The translations under genes were made by a program, and so were the position numbers. Shown here piece by piece: positions 1 through 8,112 of a DNA stretch of 64,000 bases. This DNA comes from Microbacterium oxydans. Lineage in GTDB: Bacteria > Actinomycetota > Actinomycetes > Actinomycetales > Microbacteriaceae. The notes under the pieces were generated by a model. It did no database searches and was not told the DNA's origin. It saw nothing but the letters and a program-made list of their open reading frames with translations. Each line of letters begins with the position of its first letter. Positions within the stretch are counted from its first letter, which is position 1. Location: the NCBI RefSeq assembly GCF_006540085.1, contig NZ_BJOG01000004.1:124001-188000 (forward strand). Direction: 5' to 3'.

Positions 1-513
1 TTCCTCGCCAAGAGCGACTACTTCACCGGTCGGGGCCTCAAAGGGTGGGCGACGAAGTTCTTCATGAAGGCCACCGGGCAGATCCCCATCGACCGATCGG
101 GTGGCAAGGCTTCCGAGGCGTCACTCAACACGGGGCTCCAGGTGCTGGGCGGGGGCGATCTGCTCGGGATCTACCCCGAGGGGACGCGTAGCCCCGACGG
201 CAAGCTGTACCGGGGCCGGACCGGCATCGCCAGGATGGCGCTCGAGGCGAAGGTCCCCGTCGTGCCGGTGATCATGGTCGACACCGACACAGCGATGCCC
301 ATCGGAAGGCGACTGCCCCGCATCGTGCGGGTCGGAATCGTGATCGGGGAGCCGCTCGACTTCTCCCGATACGCCGGCATGGAGAACGATAGGTACATCC
401 TCCGCTCGGTCACGGACGAGATCATGGTGGCGCTCCAGCGTCTCGGTGAGCAGAAGTACGAAGACGTCTACGCGTCGACGGTCAAGGACCGGATCCCGAC
501 CCGCGTCACATAG
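1..513 (+). CDS. plsC: 1-acyl-sn-glycerol-3-phosphate acyltransferase (PlsC family), 5' partial
   Basis: The reading frame is open from base 1 to the TAG at 511-513, so the gene starts outside the window. Visible family blocks are GQIPIDR (block II), YPEGTRS with the phosphate-binding EGTR (block III) and VPVVPV (block IV). The HxxxxD catalytic block would lie upstream and is not seen. Family members transfer an acyl chain to lysophosphatidic acid at the inner membrane face, making phosphatidic acid. It precedes the DAHP synthase gene, an order also found around Rv2182c-Rv2178c of M. tuberculosis. Family assignment is secure; the exact acyl acceptor is not shown by sequence. Confidence 0.9.
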   Translation, partial: FLAKSDYFTGRGLKGWATKFFMKATGQIPIDRSGGKASEASLNTGLQVLGGGDLLGIYPEGTRSPDGKLYRGRTGIARMALEAKVPVVPVIMVDTDTAMPIGRRLPRIVRVGIVIGEPLDFSRYAGMENDRYILRSVTDEIMVALQRLGEQKYEDVYASTVKDRIPTRVT

Positions 514-547
514 GCCCGACGCGGATCTCGGTGGTACCGGCGACCAC

Positions 548-553
548 TAGGCT
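548..553 (+). promoter_or_regulatory. -10 box of a leaderless aroG promoter
   Basis: TAGGCT lies 7 bases before the ATG at 561 with no Shine-Dalgarno sequence between, which fits transcription starting at or next to the start codon. Confidence 0.6.
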
Positions 554-560
554 GGAACGC

Positions 561-1901
561 ATGCTCCCGCACCACATCGAAGCCCTTGATGCATGGCGCT
601 CGCTTCCCATCAAGCAGCAGCCGCAGTGGCCCGACGCGGACCGCGTCGCCGACGTCTCCCAGCAGATCGCGACCCTCCCGCCGCTGGTCTTCGCCGGCGA
701 GGTCGACAACCTTCGCGACCGGCTCGCGCGCGCGGCGTCCGGCCAGGCGTTCCTGCTCCAGGGCGGCGACTGCGCCGAGACCTTCGCCGGAGCGACTGCC
801 GAGCAGATCCGCAACCGCATCAAGACGGTGCTGCAGATGGCGGTCGTGCTCACGTACGGCGCCTCGATGCCCATCGTCAAGATGGGCCGCATGGCGGGGC
901 AGTTCGCGAAGCCGCGCTCGAGCGACTCCGAGACCCGTGGCGACGTCACGCTGCCCGCGTACCGCGGCGACATCGTGAACGGCTACGACTTCACCGAGGG
1001 CTCCCGCACGGCCGATCCCGGTCGACTGCTGCAGGGCTACCACACGGCGGCATCGACGCTGAACCTGATCCGTGCCTTCACGCAGGGCGGGTTCGCCGAT
1101 CTCCGCGAGGTGCACTCCTGGAACAAGGGCTTCGCGCAGAACCCGGCCAACCAGCGGTACGAGCGCATGGCGGCGGAGATCGACCGCGCGATCAAGTTCA
1201 TGGAAGCGGCGGGAGCCGACTTCGACGAACTCAAGCGCGTCGAGTTCTTCACCGGGCACGAGGGTCTGCTGATGGACTACGAGCGTCCGATGACGCGCAT
1301 CGACTCGCGCACGGACACGCCGTACAACACCTCCGCCCACTTCCTCTGGATCGGAGAGCGCACGCGTGAGCTCGACGGTGCGCACGTTGACTACTTCTCC
1401 AAGATCCGCAATCCCATCGGAGTGAAGCTCGGACCGACCACGTCGCCCGAGACCGCCCTCGCGCTGATCGACAAGCTCGACCCCGAGCGCGAGCCCGGGC
1501 GCCTGACCTTCATCACGCGCATGGGAGCGGGCAAGATCCGCGACGCCCTGCCGCCGCTGCTCGAAGCGGTCCGTGACTCCGGCGCCCAGCCGTTGTGGGT
1601 CACCGACCCGATGCACGGCAACGGCATCACCACGCCGACCGGCTACAAGACGCGTCGCTTCGACGACGTCGTCGACGAGGTGCGGGGCTTCTTCGAAGCG
1701 CACCGCGCGGTCGGCACGTTCCCCGGCGGCATCCACGTCGAGCTGACCGGCGACGACGTCACCGAGTGCCTCGGCGGGTCCGAGCAGATCGACGAGGCGG
1801 CCCTGGCCACTCGCTACGAGAGCCTGTGCGACCCGCGTCTGAATCACATGCAGTCGCTCGAGCTCGCCTTCCTGGTGGCGGAGGAGCTCGAGAAGCGCTG
1901 A
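561..1901 (+). CDS. aroG: Class II 3-deoxy-7-phosphoheptulonate (DAHP) synthase
   Basis: A 446-residue enzyme of the plant-like class II DAHP synthase family. It condenses phosphoenolpyruvate and erythrose 4-phosphate in the first step of the shikimate pathway. Typical family stretches are LLQGGDCAE near residue 65, VKMGRMAGQ near 105, WVTDPMHGN near 350 and GGIHVELTGDDVTEC near 395. A GTG at 531 is in frame, but the ATG at 561 follows a TAGGCT box by 7 bases and gives the usual family N-terminus, so I prefer it. It converges on the kinase gene and is separated from it by a strong hairpin. Class II enzymes of this type are often feedback-regulated by aromatic amino acids; that cannot be read here. 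Confidence 0.95.
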   Translation: MLPHHIEALDAWRSLPIKQQPQWPDADRVADVSQQIATLPPLVFAGEVDNLRDRLARAASGQAFLLQGGDCAETFAGATAEQIRNRIKTVLQMAVVLTYGASMPIVKMGRMAGQFAKPRSSDSETRGDVTLPAYRGDIVNGYDFTEGSRTADPGRLLQGYHTAASTLNLIRAFTQGGFADLREVHSWNKGFAQNPANQRYERMAAEIDRAIKFMEAAGADFDELKRVEFFTGHEGLLMDYERPMTRIDSRTDTPYNTSAHFLWIGERTRELDGAHVDYFSKIRNPIGVKLGPTTSPETALALIDKLDPEREPGRLTFITRMGAGKIRDALPPLLEAVRDSGAQPLWVTDPMHGNGITTPTGYKTRRFDDVVDEVRGFFEAHRAVGTFPGGIHVELTGDDVTECLGGSEQIDEAALATRYESLCDPRLNHMQSLELAFLVAEELEKR

Positions 1902-1917
1902 CCTCCCACACGGGATG

Positions 1918-1964
1918 AAAAGGAGCCGCCCTCCCCGGGACCATCGGGGAGGGCGGCTCCTTTT
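1918..1964. terminator. Bidirectional rho-independent terminator
   Basis: A perfect 19-bp inverted repeat (1918-1936 and 1946-1964) with a 9-base loop. It runs from AAAA on one side to TTTT on the other, so it can terminate both aroG and the convergent kinase gene. Confidence 0.9.
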
Positions 1965-2011
1965 CGTTCTTCGTCGCACACGCGAGCGCTCGACCGAACG
2001 GGTAGGGCCTC

Positions 2012-3958
2012 TCAGCCGCTGAGCTGAATCGAGAGGTTCACGGTGCCGCCACGCGGGAGGGACTTGTCCGAGCCCGGATCCTGGCCGGTGACCTTGGCCA
2101 TCTCGGCGAAACCGGGCAGGTCTCCCCAGGCGGCGTAGGTCGACTTGAAACCCTTGTCCGAGAGGATCTTCTTCGCCTCATTCAGGGTCTTGCCCGAGAC
2201 GTCGGGCACGGGGAAGAGCTCCGGGCCCTTCGAGACGATCAGCTGCACGCTGTCTCCCGGCCGCCAGTTGCCCTCTTCTGCGCGATCGGCGACACCGATC
2301 ACCACATCCTTGGACACGCTGTCGCTGAAGACGTACTGCGGGTCGGCGGTGACGGTGAGTCCCTTGTCCGTGAGGGTGGACGTCGCCTTGTCGACCGACA
2401 TGCCGGCGACGTCGGGGAACTCGCCGGCCGAGACGAACAGCTCGACGGTGTCGTCCTCGAAGATCTCGCACCCGTCGCCGCAGATGTATGACTCCCCGCC
2501 CGCCCTGGGCGTGACGGAGGCGTTGATGACGATACCGGCGTCGGCGTCGGAGAAGAGCCGCAGCGAGGTGTCCGTGACATTGACGTTGAGTCCGGCCAGG
2601 TAGTCGCGCGCATCCTGCTCGGCGCGTCCGTTCAGCGGATCGAGGGTGTGGGACGCCGGTCCTGCGGAGACGATCACGGAGACCGAGGCGCCCTTGTCGA
2701 GGCGCACGCCCTCGGCCGGATCGGTCTCGATCACCGTTCCGGCGGGGACATCGATGGAGAACTCGTCCTTCTGCGTGGGGACGAACCCGGCTTCGGTCAG
2801 GGTCGCTGCTGCCGCGTCGTACGTGCCGCCGGCGACGGCTGGTACGGCGATGAGCGAACCAGGGCCGGAACCGAACCACCAGCCGACCCCGCCGGCGAGC
2901 ACCGCGAGCAGCAGGACGAGAGCGAGCAGGAAGGCACCGCGGGCGCGACGTTTGGATGCGCGTCTGCGCAGGAGCGTCGCGTTGTCCAGTGTCGCAGGGA
3001 CGGGAGCCGTGGGGTCGGCGAGGGGCATGGTGCCCGGCATCACCTTGGTGAGGTCTCCGGAATCACCGTGGCTGTGCTGCGGGGCGGTGGCTCTGGCCGC
3101 GGTCGGGGCGATGCCGAGGTCGCGCTCGATCTCCCGCAGGCGCTCGAGCATCTGCTGGGCATCGTCCGGTCGATCGTCCGGTGACTTCTCGGTGGCCCAG
3201 AGCACGAGCTCGTCGAGCTGCTCCGGCACGGCAGGATTGCGCACGCTGGGACGCGGTACCGATTCCGTGGCGTGCTGGAACGCGATCTGCATCGGCTGCT
3301 CGCCCTTGTACGGCTGTTCGCCGACCAGCATCTCGTAGAGCATGATGCCGAGGGCGTAGATGTCGCTGCGGGCATCGGCGGTGCCGCGCGTGACGAGTTC
3401 TGGGGCGAGGTAGGCGATCGTCCCGAGCAGCTGCTGTCCGGTCGCGGTGTTCGCGGTGGTCGCCCGTGCCAATCCGAAGTCGCCGATCTTGATGCGACCG
3501 TCTTCCGCGAGGAGGACGTTCTCCGGCTTCACATCGCGATGCACGATCCCCGCGCGGTGCGCCGCAGAGAGGCCCGCCAGGATCGCGTCCATGATCGTGA
3601 TGGTCTGCGGGATCGTCAGACGTTTCTGCTCGCGGAGGAGCTCACGCAGCGTGATGCCGGGGAGGTACTCCATCACGAGATAGGCGAGTTCGCCATCCTG
3701 CCCCTGGTCGAACACATTCACGACATGGGGGTCGGCCAGGCGGGCAGCGGCTCTCGCCTCCTGGATGAAGCGGCTCTGGAAAGCGGAGTCGTCGCTGAGG
3801 TGCGCGTGCATCACCTTGAGAGCGATGCGTCGTTCGAGGCGGAGGTCGGTCGCGACGTACACCGTCGCCATGCCGCCCCGAGCGATGCGAGCGCGGACGC
3901 GGTACCGGCCGTCGACAAGCCGCCCGATGAGGGGGTCGGCCTGCTGATTGGTCGTCAC
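2012..3958 (-). CDS. PASTA-domain transmembrane Ser/Thr protein kinase (PknB/PknL type)
   Basis: A 648-residue Hanks-type kinase. The kinase domain covers about residues 15-280, with a glycine-rich loop near 26, ATP lysine K48, catalytic HRDVKPEN (D142) and DFG at 160-162. A basic juxtamembrane stretch and one membrane helix (about 341-362) lead to an extracellular part with four PASTA-like units (about 369-433, 436-512, 514-577 and 582-646). Such kinases sense peptidoglycan or muropeptides and control division and wall synthesis. The second unit is divergent and carries two cysteines (C493, C497). The GTG start sits 6 bases after a TAGAAT box. Its place near DAHP synthase, an Rv2175c-like gene and a polyprenyl synthase matches pknL of M. 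tuberculosis; orthology is an inference. Confidence 0.93.
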   Translation of the reverse strand: MTTNQQADPLIGRLVDGRYRVRARIARGGMATVYVATDLRLERRIALKVMHAHLSDDSAFQSRFIQEARAAARLADPHVVNVFDQGQDGELAYLVMEYLPGITLRELLREQKRLTIPQTITIMDAILAGLSAAHRAGIVHRDVKPENVLLAEDGRIKIGDFGLARATTANTATGQQLLGTIAYLAPELVTRGTADARSDIYALGIMLYEMLVGEQPYKGEQPMQIAFQHATESVPRPSVRNPAVPEQLDELVLWATEKSPDDRPDDAQQMLERLREIERDLGIAPTAARATAPQHSHGDSGDLTKVMPGTMPLADPTAPVPATLDNATLLRRRASKRRARGAFLLALVLLLAVLAGGVGWWFGSGPGSLIAVPAVAGGTYDAAAATLTEAGFVPTQKDEFSIDVPAGTVIETDPAEGVRLDKGASVSVIVSAGPASHTLDPLNGRAEQDARDYLAGLNVNVTDTSLRLFSDADAGIVINASVTPRAGGESYICGDGCEIFEDDTVELFVSAGEFPDVAGMSVDKATSTLTDKGLTVTADPQYVFSDSVSKDVVIGVADRAEEGNWRPGDSVQLIVSKGPELFPVPDVSGKTLNEAKKILSDKGFKSTYAAWGDLPGFAEMAKVTGQDPGSDKSLPRGGTVNLSIQLSG

Positions 3959-3964
3959 GTCAGA

Positions 3965-3970
3965 ATTCTA
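3965..3970 (-). promoter_or_regulatory. -10 box of a leaderless kinase promoter
   Basis: On the minus strand TAGAAT lies 6 bases before the GTG start at 3958, with no Shine-Dalgarno sequence between. Confidence 0.6.
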
Positions 3971-4036
3971 TGGAGAACTGCCTGAAAGACAGGGGAGCGG
4001 CTCACCCCTCGCGCCTGCGGGTTTTCCCGGATGTCG

Positions 4037-5263
4037 TCAACCGTGGAGCGCGAGCCAGGCATATGCTTGCGCCTCCCACTGTCCGTACCTCTCGGGATAG
4101 GCCGAGATCTGGACCGCCTGAGCAGCGTCGGTGAAGGTCATGTTCTCCCAGCCGGGGATGTCGAGAAGCCCGCGGGTCACCTGGCCGTTGGGGTCGCTCT
4201 GCCCTCCGTAGAACACGCGAGTGCTCCGATCGGCGTCCATGATCTGCGCCGACGTTCCCCAGCCGGTGCTCGGACGCTGCTGGAAGATGCCGAGTGAGTC
4301 GCGGTCGCCCCAGTCGAGGTTTCGCAGACCCGACTCGACCATGCCGGTGGCGAGAGCGATCGCGATCGCCCGATCGGACACCCCGATCTCGCGGCCGACG
4401 CGGATGATGAGCGCGGCGTTCGAGGCCTGCTCGGCCGTCAGCACCGCTGTCTGCGGGCCACTCGCCGCCGAGGGGGTCGCCGACGGGGCCGGTGCAGGCG
4501 CTGTCGGCGGCGTGCCCTGGAGGGAGAGGGCCTGGCCCGGGTAGATGATCGACGACGGCCCGAGACCGTTCGCGGCGTACAGCGCCTGCGTGGTGGTGCC
4601 GTACTTCTGCGCGATGCCGAACAGGGTGTCGCCTGCGACGACGGTATGGGACGCGGCGGACGCCGGGGCCGGAGCCGGGGCCGGAGCCGGGGTCGGCGCC
4701 GCGGCCGCTATGGGAGCGGCAGCAGTCGGCGCGCCGACCGAGCCGCTGATGACGAGGTTCTGGCCGGGGTAGATCACCGAGGCGCGTGTGAGCCCGTTCG
4801 CCGCGAGGACGGCATCGACGGAGGTCCCGTACTTCCGGGCGATGGCGTACACGGTGTCGCCGGAGACGACCTGATGCGTCGCGGCGGCCGCGGGAGCAGG
4901 GGCTTGGGGCGTCGCAGGGGCTGCCGGCGCGGGCGAGGGCGCGAGCGTGAGTGTCTGGCCGGGGTGGATCACCGAGCGCCAGGAGAGTCCGTTCCAGGTC
5001 AGGACATCGACCGTGCGCAATCCGAAGCGCGAGGCGATCGCCGAAACCGTGTCGCCGGGCTGGACGCGGTAGGTCGATGGTGCGGCCTCGGCGGGTGCGA
5101 CGCGTGCCGGAAGAAGGCGAGGCCGCTCGACGGCAGTCGTGTCCGCGTGCACAGTCGCTCCGGCCGGCGCAGCGGTGAGAGTGGTCGCCAGTGCTCCGAG
5201 CACCGCTGCAGGCACTCCGATCTGCAGGTGTCGCGTTCGCCGTGTGGCGGTCTTCAGAGTCAA
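4037..5263 (-). CDS. Secreted triple-LysM protein with lytic-transglycosylase-like domain
   Basis: A 408-residue exported protein. A signal sequence (about 1-37) is followed by three LysM repeats (about 64-108, 130-173 and 206-249), joined by Ala/Pro linkers. The C-terminal domain (275-408) has an ESGL...SLGIFQ pattern like soluble lytic transglycosylases, with E310 as candidate catalytic residue. LysM repeats bind the N-acetylglucosamine part of peptidoglycan, so it probably acts in the cell wall. The start is a TTG preceded by a GGGGG Shine-Dalgarno run. It lies 78 bases upstream of the kinase on the same strand, a context that suggests wall remodelling. Enzymatic activity is an inference. 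Confidence 0.85.
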   Translation of the reverse strand: MTLKTATRRTRHLQIGVPAAVLGALATTLTAAPAGATVHADTTAVERPRLLPARVAPAEAAPSTYRVQPGDTVSAIASRFGLRTVDVLTWNGLSWRSVIHPGQTLTLAPSPAPAAPATPQAPAPAAAATHQVVSGDTVYAIARKYGTSVDAVLAANGLTRASVIYPGQNLVISGSVGAPTAAAPIAAAAPTPAPAPAPAPASAASHTVVAGDTLFGIAQKYGTTTQALYAANGLGPSSIIYPGQALSLQGTPPTAPAPAPSATPSAASGPQTAVLTAEQASNAALIIRVGREIGVSDRAIAIALATGMVESGLRNLDWGDRDSLGIFQQRPSTGWGTSAQIMDADRSTRVFYGGQSDPNGQVTRGLLDIPGWENMTFTDAAQAVQISAYPERYGQWEAQAYAWLALHG

Positions 5264-5306
5264 GGTCTGCCCCCTTTTTCGAGCTTTTCACGCTGACACG
5301 GATGTA

Positions 5307-5334
5307 AACAGAAGTCAACAGAAGTGACGCAAGT
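5307..5334. repeat. 10-base-spaced direct repeats between divergent genes
   Basis: AACAGAAGT occurs at 5307-5315 and 5317-5325, followed by a weaker copy (GACGCAAGT, 5326-5334). The repeats lie in an AT-richer gap between the LysM gene (minus) and the Rv2175c-like gene (plus). On the minus strand the junction of the copies also forms TTGACT, a possible -35 element. This is a candidate operator. Confidence 0.45.
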
Positions 5335-5385
5335 GAACAGTGTGGCTGGAGTGCCGACATGCGCAGATCATCCGGAGGTGAGATA

Positions 5386-5748
5386 GTGGGCGACGTGTCT
5401 GAGAACGTTGCCGGAACCCCTGCCGCCGTCGAGTGGCTGACGATGCCCGACCTCGTCGAGGTGCTCGACGAACCCCTCGGCCGTGTGCGCCGTCTGATCG
5501 ATGAGCACTATCTCGTCGGCTCTCGTCGCAACGGAGCATTCGCGGTGCCGTCCGTCTTCATCGTCGACGGACACCCGCTGAGCTCACTGCGTGGCACCGT
5601 GATCGTGCTTCAGGACGCCGGGTTCACCGACGACGAGCTGATCGACTGGCTCCTCGCGGAGGAGGAGAGCCTGGGGCGTTCCCCGATCGACGCCCTGCTG
5701 GCCGGGCACAAGAGTTCCGTGCGGCGCTTGGCGCGCACGCTCGCCTGA
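5386..5748 (+). CDS. Rv2175c-like DNA-binding protein
   Basis: A 120-residue protein. The N-terminal half (EWLTMPDLVEVLDEP through RRLIDEHYLVG) looks like a winged or helix-turn-helix DNA-binding domain. The C-terminal half (GTVIVLQDAGFTDDELIDWL) matches the Rv2175c C-terminal domain. In M. tuberculosis Rv2175c is a substrate of the neighbouring kinase PknL. Here the PASTA kinase is two genes away, and a Thr-Pro near residue 11 is a candidate phosphosite. I chose the GTG at 5386 because GGAGG ends 7 bases before it; an ATG at 5359 is possible but has no ribosome-binding site. The gene is convergent with the polyprenyl synthase gene, 4 bases away. Its DNA target is unknown. Confidence 0.85.
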   Translation: MGDVSENVAGTPAAVEWLTMPDLVEVLDEPLGRVRRLIDEHYLVGSRRNGAFAVPSVFIVDGHPLSSLRGTVIVLQDAGFTDDELIDWLLAEEESLGRSPIDALLAGHKSSVRRLARTLA

Positions 5749-5752
5749 TCCG

Positions 5753-6841
5753 TCAGGCCGAGCGCACCGTCGCCGCTCGTGCGAGATCACGCAGCTCACC
5801 GACCGCGGCGTTGTCCAGTCGGGCGCCTGACAGGGCGCGATCGGCGTCGCGGGCATAGCCGGTGATCATCGCCTCCAGCTGATCCACGGCCCCCGAGTCG
5901 CGGATGGTGGCCTGGAGGAACGTCACCTGCTGCGGCGTGAGCTCCGGGTCGCCCAGCATCTCGTCCAGCAGGTTCCGCGCGGACGCGTCCAGCGTCTGCC
6001 TGGTGAGAGCGATCAGGACGGTTCGCTTGCCCTCCCGGAGGTCGTCCCCGGTCGGCTTGCCCGTGACGGACGGGTCGCCGAACACTCCGAGCACATCGTC
6101 GCGCAGCTGGAAGGCCATGCCGACGGGATGTCCGAAGCGGCGCAGCGCCTCCGTCTGATCAGGCTCGGCCCCGGCGAACGCGCCGCCGAGAACCAGAGGT
6201 TGCTCGATGCTGTACCTCGCGGACTTGAGCGATGCCACGCGCAACGCCCGTTCCGCGTGCAGGCTCCCGTCGTTCACGCTCCACGCCGATTCCTCGGCGA
6301 TGTCGAGGAACTGACCGGTCGTGACATCCCTCCGCATCCTCGCGTATTCGGAACGCACGGCGCGTGCGTGCGGCTGCCCGTCGAGGGCCGATTCCAGCAG
6401 GTCATCGCTCCAGGCGACGAGGAGATCGCCGAGGAGGATCGCTGAGGCGCGGCCGAAGGCGTCTGCGTCGCCCGCCCATCCCGCGGCGCGGTGTGAGGCC
6501 TCGAGGGCACGGTGCGCGGCCGGACGGCCACGGCGTGTGTCCGAGTTGTCGATCAGGTCATCGTGGACGAGCGCCGCGGACTGGAAGATCTCCAGCGCGG
6601 TGCAGATGTCCCACAGTGCATCGGGCTCTGTCGCGTCGCGGTCTCTGAAAGCCGAGACGGCACGCCAACCCGCATGGCAGAAGCGCGCACGCAGGCGTTT
6701 GCCGCCGTCGAGGGTGCCGGCGGCCGCGTCGAGGAACGCCGCCGCGTCCGGACCGTAGTCCGTCGCTTCGTCCCGCATCCGCGAGAGGAAGCGGTCGAGG
6801 TGTGCGGCGACGGCGTCGGGGACGGGGGAGGAGGACGGCAC
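5753..6841 (-). CDS. Polyprenyl (E-type isoprenyl) diphosphate synthase
   Basis: A 362-residue trans-prenyltransferase that extends allylic diphosphates with isopentenyl diphosphate. The first aspartate-rich motif is LVHDDLID and the second is FQLRDDVLG; GGKRLRA near the N-terminus is also typical. Products could feed menaquinone, carotenoid or other lipid synthesis; the chain length cannot be read reliably. The frame is open further upstream, but the GTG at 6841 lies 7 bases after TATGCT and gives the normal N-terminus. It corresponds in position to idsA2 (Rv2173) of M. tuberculosis. Confidence 0.9.
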   Translation of the reverse strand: MPSSSPVPDAVAAHLDRFLSRMRDEATDYGPDAAAFLDAAAGTLDGGKRLRARFCHAGWRAVSAFRDRDATEPDALWDICTALEIFQSAALVHDDLIDNSDTRRGRPAAHRALEASHRAAGWAGDADAFGRASAILLGDLLVAWSDDLLESALDGQPHARAVRSEYARMRRDVTTGQFLDIAEESAWSVNDGSLHAERALRVASLKSARYSIEQPLVLGGAFAGAEPDQTEALRRFGHPVGMAFQLRDDVLGVFGDPSVTGKPTGDDLREGKRTVLIALTRQTLDASARNLLDEMLGDPELTPQQVTFLQATIRDSGAVDQLEAMITGYARDADRALSGARLDNAAVGELRDLARAATVRSA

Positions 6842-6848
6842 GACTCCC

Positions 6849-6854
6849 AGCATA
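6849..6854 (-). promoter_or_regulatory. -10 box of a leaderless polyprenyl synthase promoter
   Basis: Minus-strand TATGCT lies 7 bases before the GTG at 6841. It also contains an in-frame ATG (6853), which is the alternative start. Confidence 0.55.
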
Positions 6855-6904
6855 CGTAAAGCAAGGGTGGGTCGAACTGCTAGCCCCGGACGCCTTCGCG
6901 CGCG

Positions 6905-6910
6905 TAGAAT
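6905..6910 (+). promoter_or_regulatory. -10 box upstream of the DUF3040 gene
   Basis: TAGAAT followed by a short leader that contains GAGGGGG about 7 bases before the ATG at 6939. Confidence 0.5.
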
Positions 6911-6938
6911 GGAAGGCACGATACCCGAGGGGGACGAA

Positions 6939-7313
6939 ATGCCACTCTCCGAACAGGAGCAGCGTCTGCTCGACGAGATGGAACGCCATCTCCTTCACAA
7001 TGATGCCGACGTCGTGACCGCGCCGTCCGGTGACCGAGCTCTGAGCTACCGAAATCTCGTCTACGGTGCGCTCCTGCTGCTCGCCGGTGTCGGTGGTCTG
7101 GTCGCCGGAGTCATCCTCGGCGGTGTCTGGGGAATCGTCGTCGGCGTCGTCGGTTTCGCGGCGATGCTCGCCGGAGTCATGGTGGCCGTGACGCCCGTTC
7201 GGCGGACGACCGCGACGGCACCGCGAGAGCACTCCGCACCGAAGCGACAGGAATCCGCGTCGTTCATGGATCGTATGAACGATCGATGGGATCGACGCCA
7301 AGACGGTCACTGA
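6939..7313 (+). CDS. DUF3040 family membrane protein
   Basis: A 124-residue protein. The N-terminus PLSEQEQRLLDEMERHL is the signature of the actinobacterial DUF3040 family. Two hydrophobic helices follow (about residues 46-63 and 66-86), then a basic tail rich in Arg and His. The function is unknown; genes of this family often sit beside the dcw cluster, as here. A TAGAAT box and a GAGGGGG ribosome-binding site decide the ATG start. A hairpin follows the stop codon, so it is probably a single-gene transcript. Confidence 0.85.
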   Translation: MPLSEQEQRLLDEMERHLLHNDADVVTAPSGDRALSYRNLVYGALLLLAGVGGLVAGVILGGVWGIVVGVVGFAAMLAGVMVAVTPVRRTTATAPREHSAPKRQESASFMDRMNDRWDRRQDGH

Positions 7314-7332
7314 CCTCTCTCACATCTTCACC

Positions 7333-7367
7333 ACCGAAGCCCGGATGCTCAGCATCCGGGCTTCGGT
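7333..7367. terminator. Terminator hairpin after the DUF3040 gene
   Basis: A 17-bp inverted repeat (7333-7349 and 7351-7367) centred on a small loop. It lies 19 bases after the DUF3040 stop codon. There is only a weak T run after it. Confidence 0.75.
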
Positions 7368-7409
7368 CGTTAACGCCGGGCGGGGGAGGGTCGGCCGCTG
7401 ACCCGGCAG

Positions 7410-7440
7410 ATCCCTCCACTCATCCTCCACCTTCCTCCAC
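7410..7440 (-). promoter_or_regulatory. Candidate MraZ operator, upstream cluster
   Basis: Read on the minus strand there are three copies of GTGGAGG: at 7440-7431 (GTGGAGGAAG), 7430-7421 (GTGGAGGATG) and 7419-7410 (GTGGAGGGAT). Spacing is 10-11 bases. The cluster is oriented opposite to the one at 7513-7542. Confidence 0.65.
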
Positions 7441-7512
7441 CGCGGAATCTCGCGGTTTTTTGGCGTGCCCGCTCGCACTGACCGCGATCGTCTGCGGATT
7501 GGTCGTAGGTAT

Positions 7513-7542
7513 GTGGAGGAAAGTGGAGTAAAGTGGGGCGCA
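7513..7542 (+). promoter_or_regulatory. Candidate MraZ operator, downstream cluster
   Basis: Three contiguous 10-base direct repeats: GTGGAGGAAA (7513), GTGGAGTAAA (7523) and GTGGGGCGCA (7533). They lie 37 bases before the mraZ start. MraZ proteins are known to bind short GTGG-type or TGGG-type tandem repeats spaced by about 10 bases in front of their own gene, so autoregulation is likely. Confidence 0.75.
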
Positions 7543-7578
7543 CCTCGAGTTGGCCGGACGCAGAGGGGGTGGTGGCCG

Positions 7579-8010
7579 ATGTTGCTGGGTACGCACTCTC
7601 CGAAGCTGGACGACAAAGGACGGGTCATCCTTCCTGCGAAGTTCCGCGAAGACCTCGGCGGCGGCATCGTCGTCACCCGAGGGCAGGAACGGTGCCTCTA
7701 CGTGTTCAGCACGGCCGAGTTCGAGGCGATGCACGAGCGGATCCGGCAGGCACCGCTCGCCAACAAGCAGGCGCGTGACTTCATGCGCCTGTTCCTCTCC
7801 GGAGCCAGCGCGGAGATGCCAGACAGCCAGAACCGCATCACCATCCCGGCGCACCTGCGTCAGTACGCAGGTCTGCAGAAGGAACTCATCGTCACCGGAG
7901 TCGGCGCCCACGCCGAGATCTGGGACGCGGAGAGCTGGAACGCCTACCTCGCCGCCGGCGAGGAGACCTACTCCGACCTCGAGCAGGAGGTGATTCCGGG
8001 ACTCTTCTGA
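7579..8010 (+). CDS. mraZ: Transcriptional regulator MraZ
   Basis: A 143-residue protein with two AbrB-like MraZ halves. The N-terminus is [19 protein letters not shown], and the second half has the related [13 protein letters not shown] near residue 85. MraZ forms a ring-shaped oligomer that binds tandem repeats and controls the dcw operon. The ATG at 7579 gives the standard N-terminus, with AGAGGGGGT just upstream; longer in-frame starts would extend into the operator repeats. It is the first gene of the division cluster and probably represses its own promoter through the two repeat clusters upstream. Confidence 0.95.
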   Translation: MLLGTHSPKLDDKGRVILPAKFREDLGGGIVVTRGQERCLYVFSTAEFEAMHERIRQAPLANKQARDFMRLFLSGASAEMPDSQNRITIPAHLRQYAGLQKELIVTGVGAHAEIWDAESWNAYLAAGEETYSDLEQEVIPGLF

Positions 8011-8112
8011 CCACGGCTGTGATGCCCCGCCGCTCCCGCCCCGACACACTTCCCCGGTGCCGGGTCGAGAAGCGGAGGGGGATCAGAGCCGAAGGTCACC
8101 CCGAGAAAGATC

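Noticed and set aside
468..1979. A 503-codon minus-strand open frame over aroG
   Set aside because: Antisense to a clear class II DAHP synthase, and it crosses the terminator hairpin.
4646..4720. Short GC-rich repeat (GGGGCCGGAGCC-type units) in the LysM gene
   Set aside because: It encodes the Ala/Pro linker between LysM repeats and is explained by the protein.
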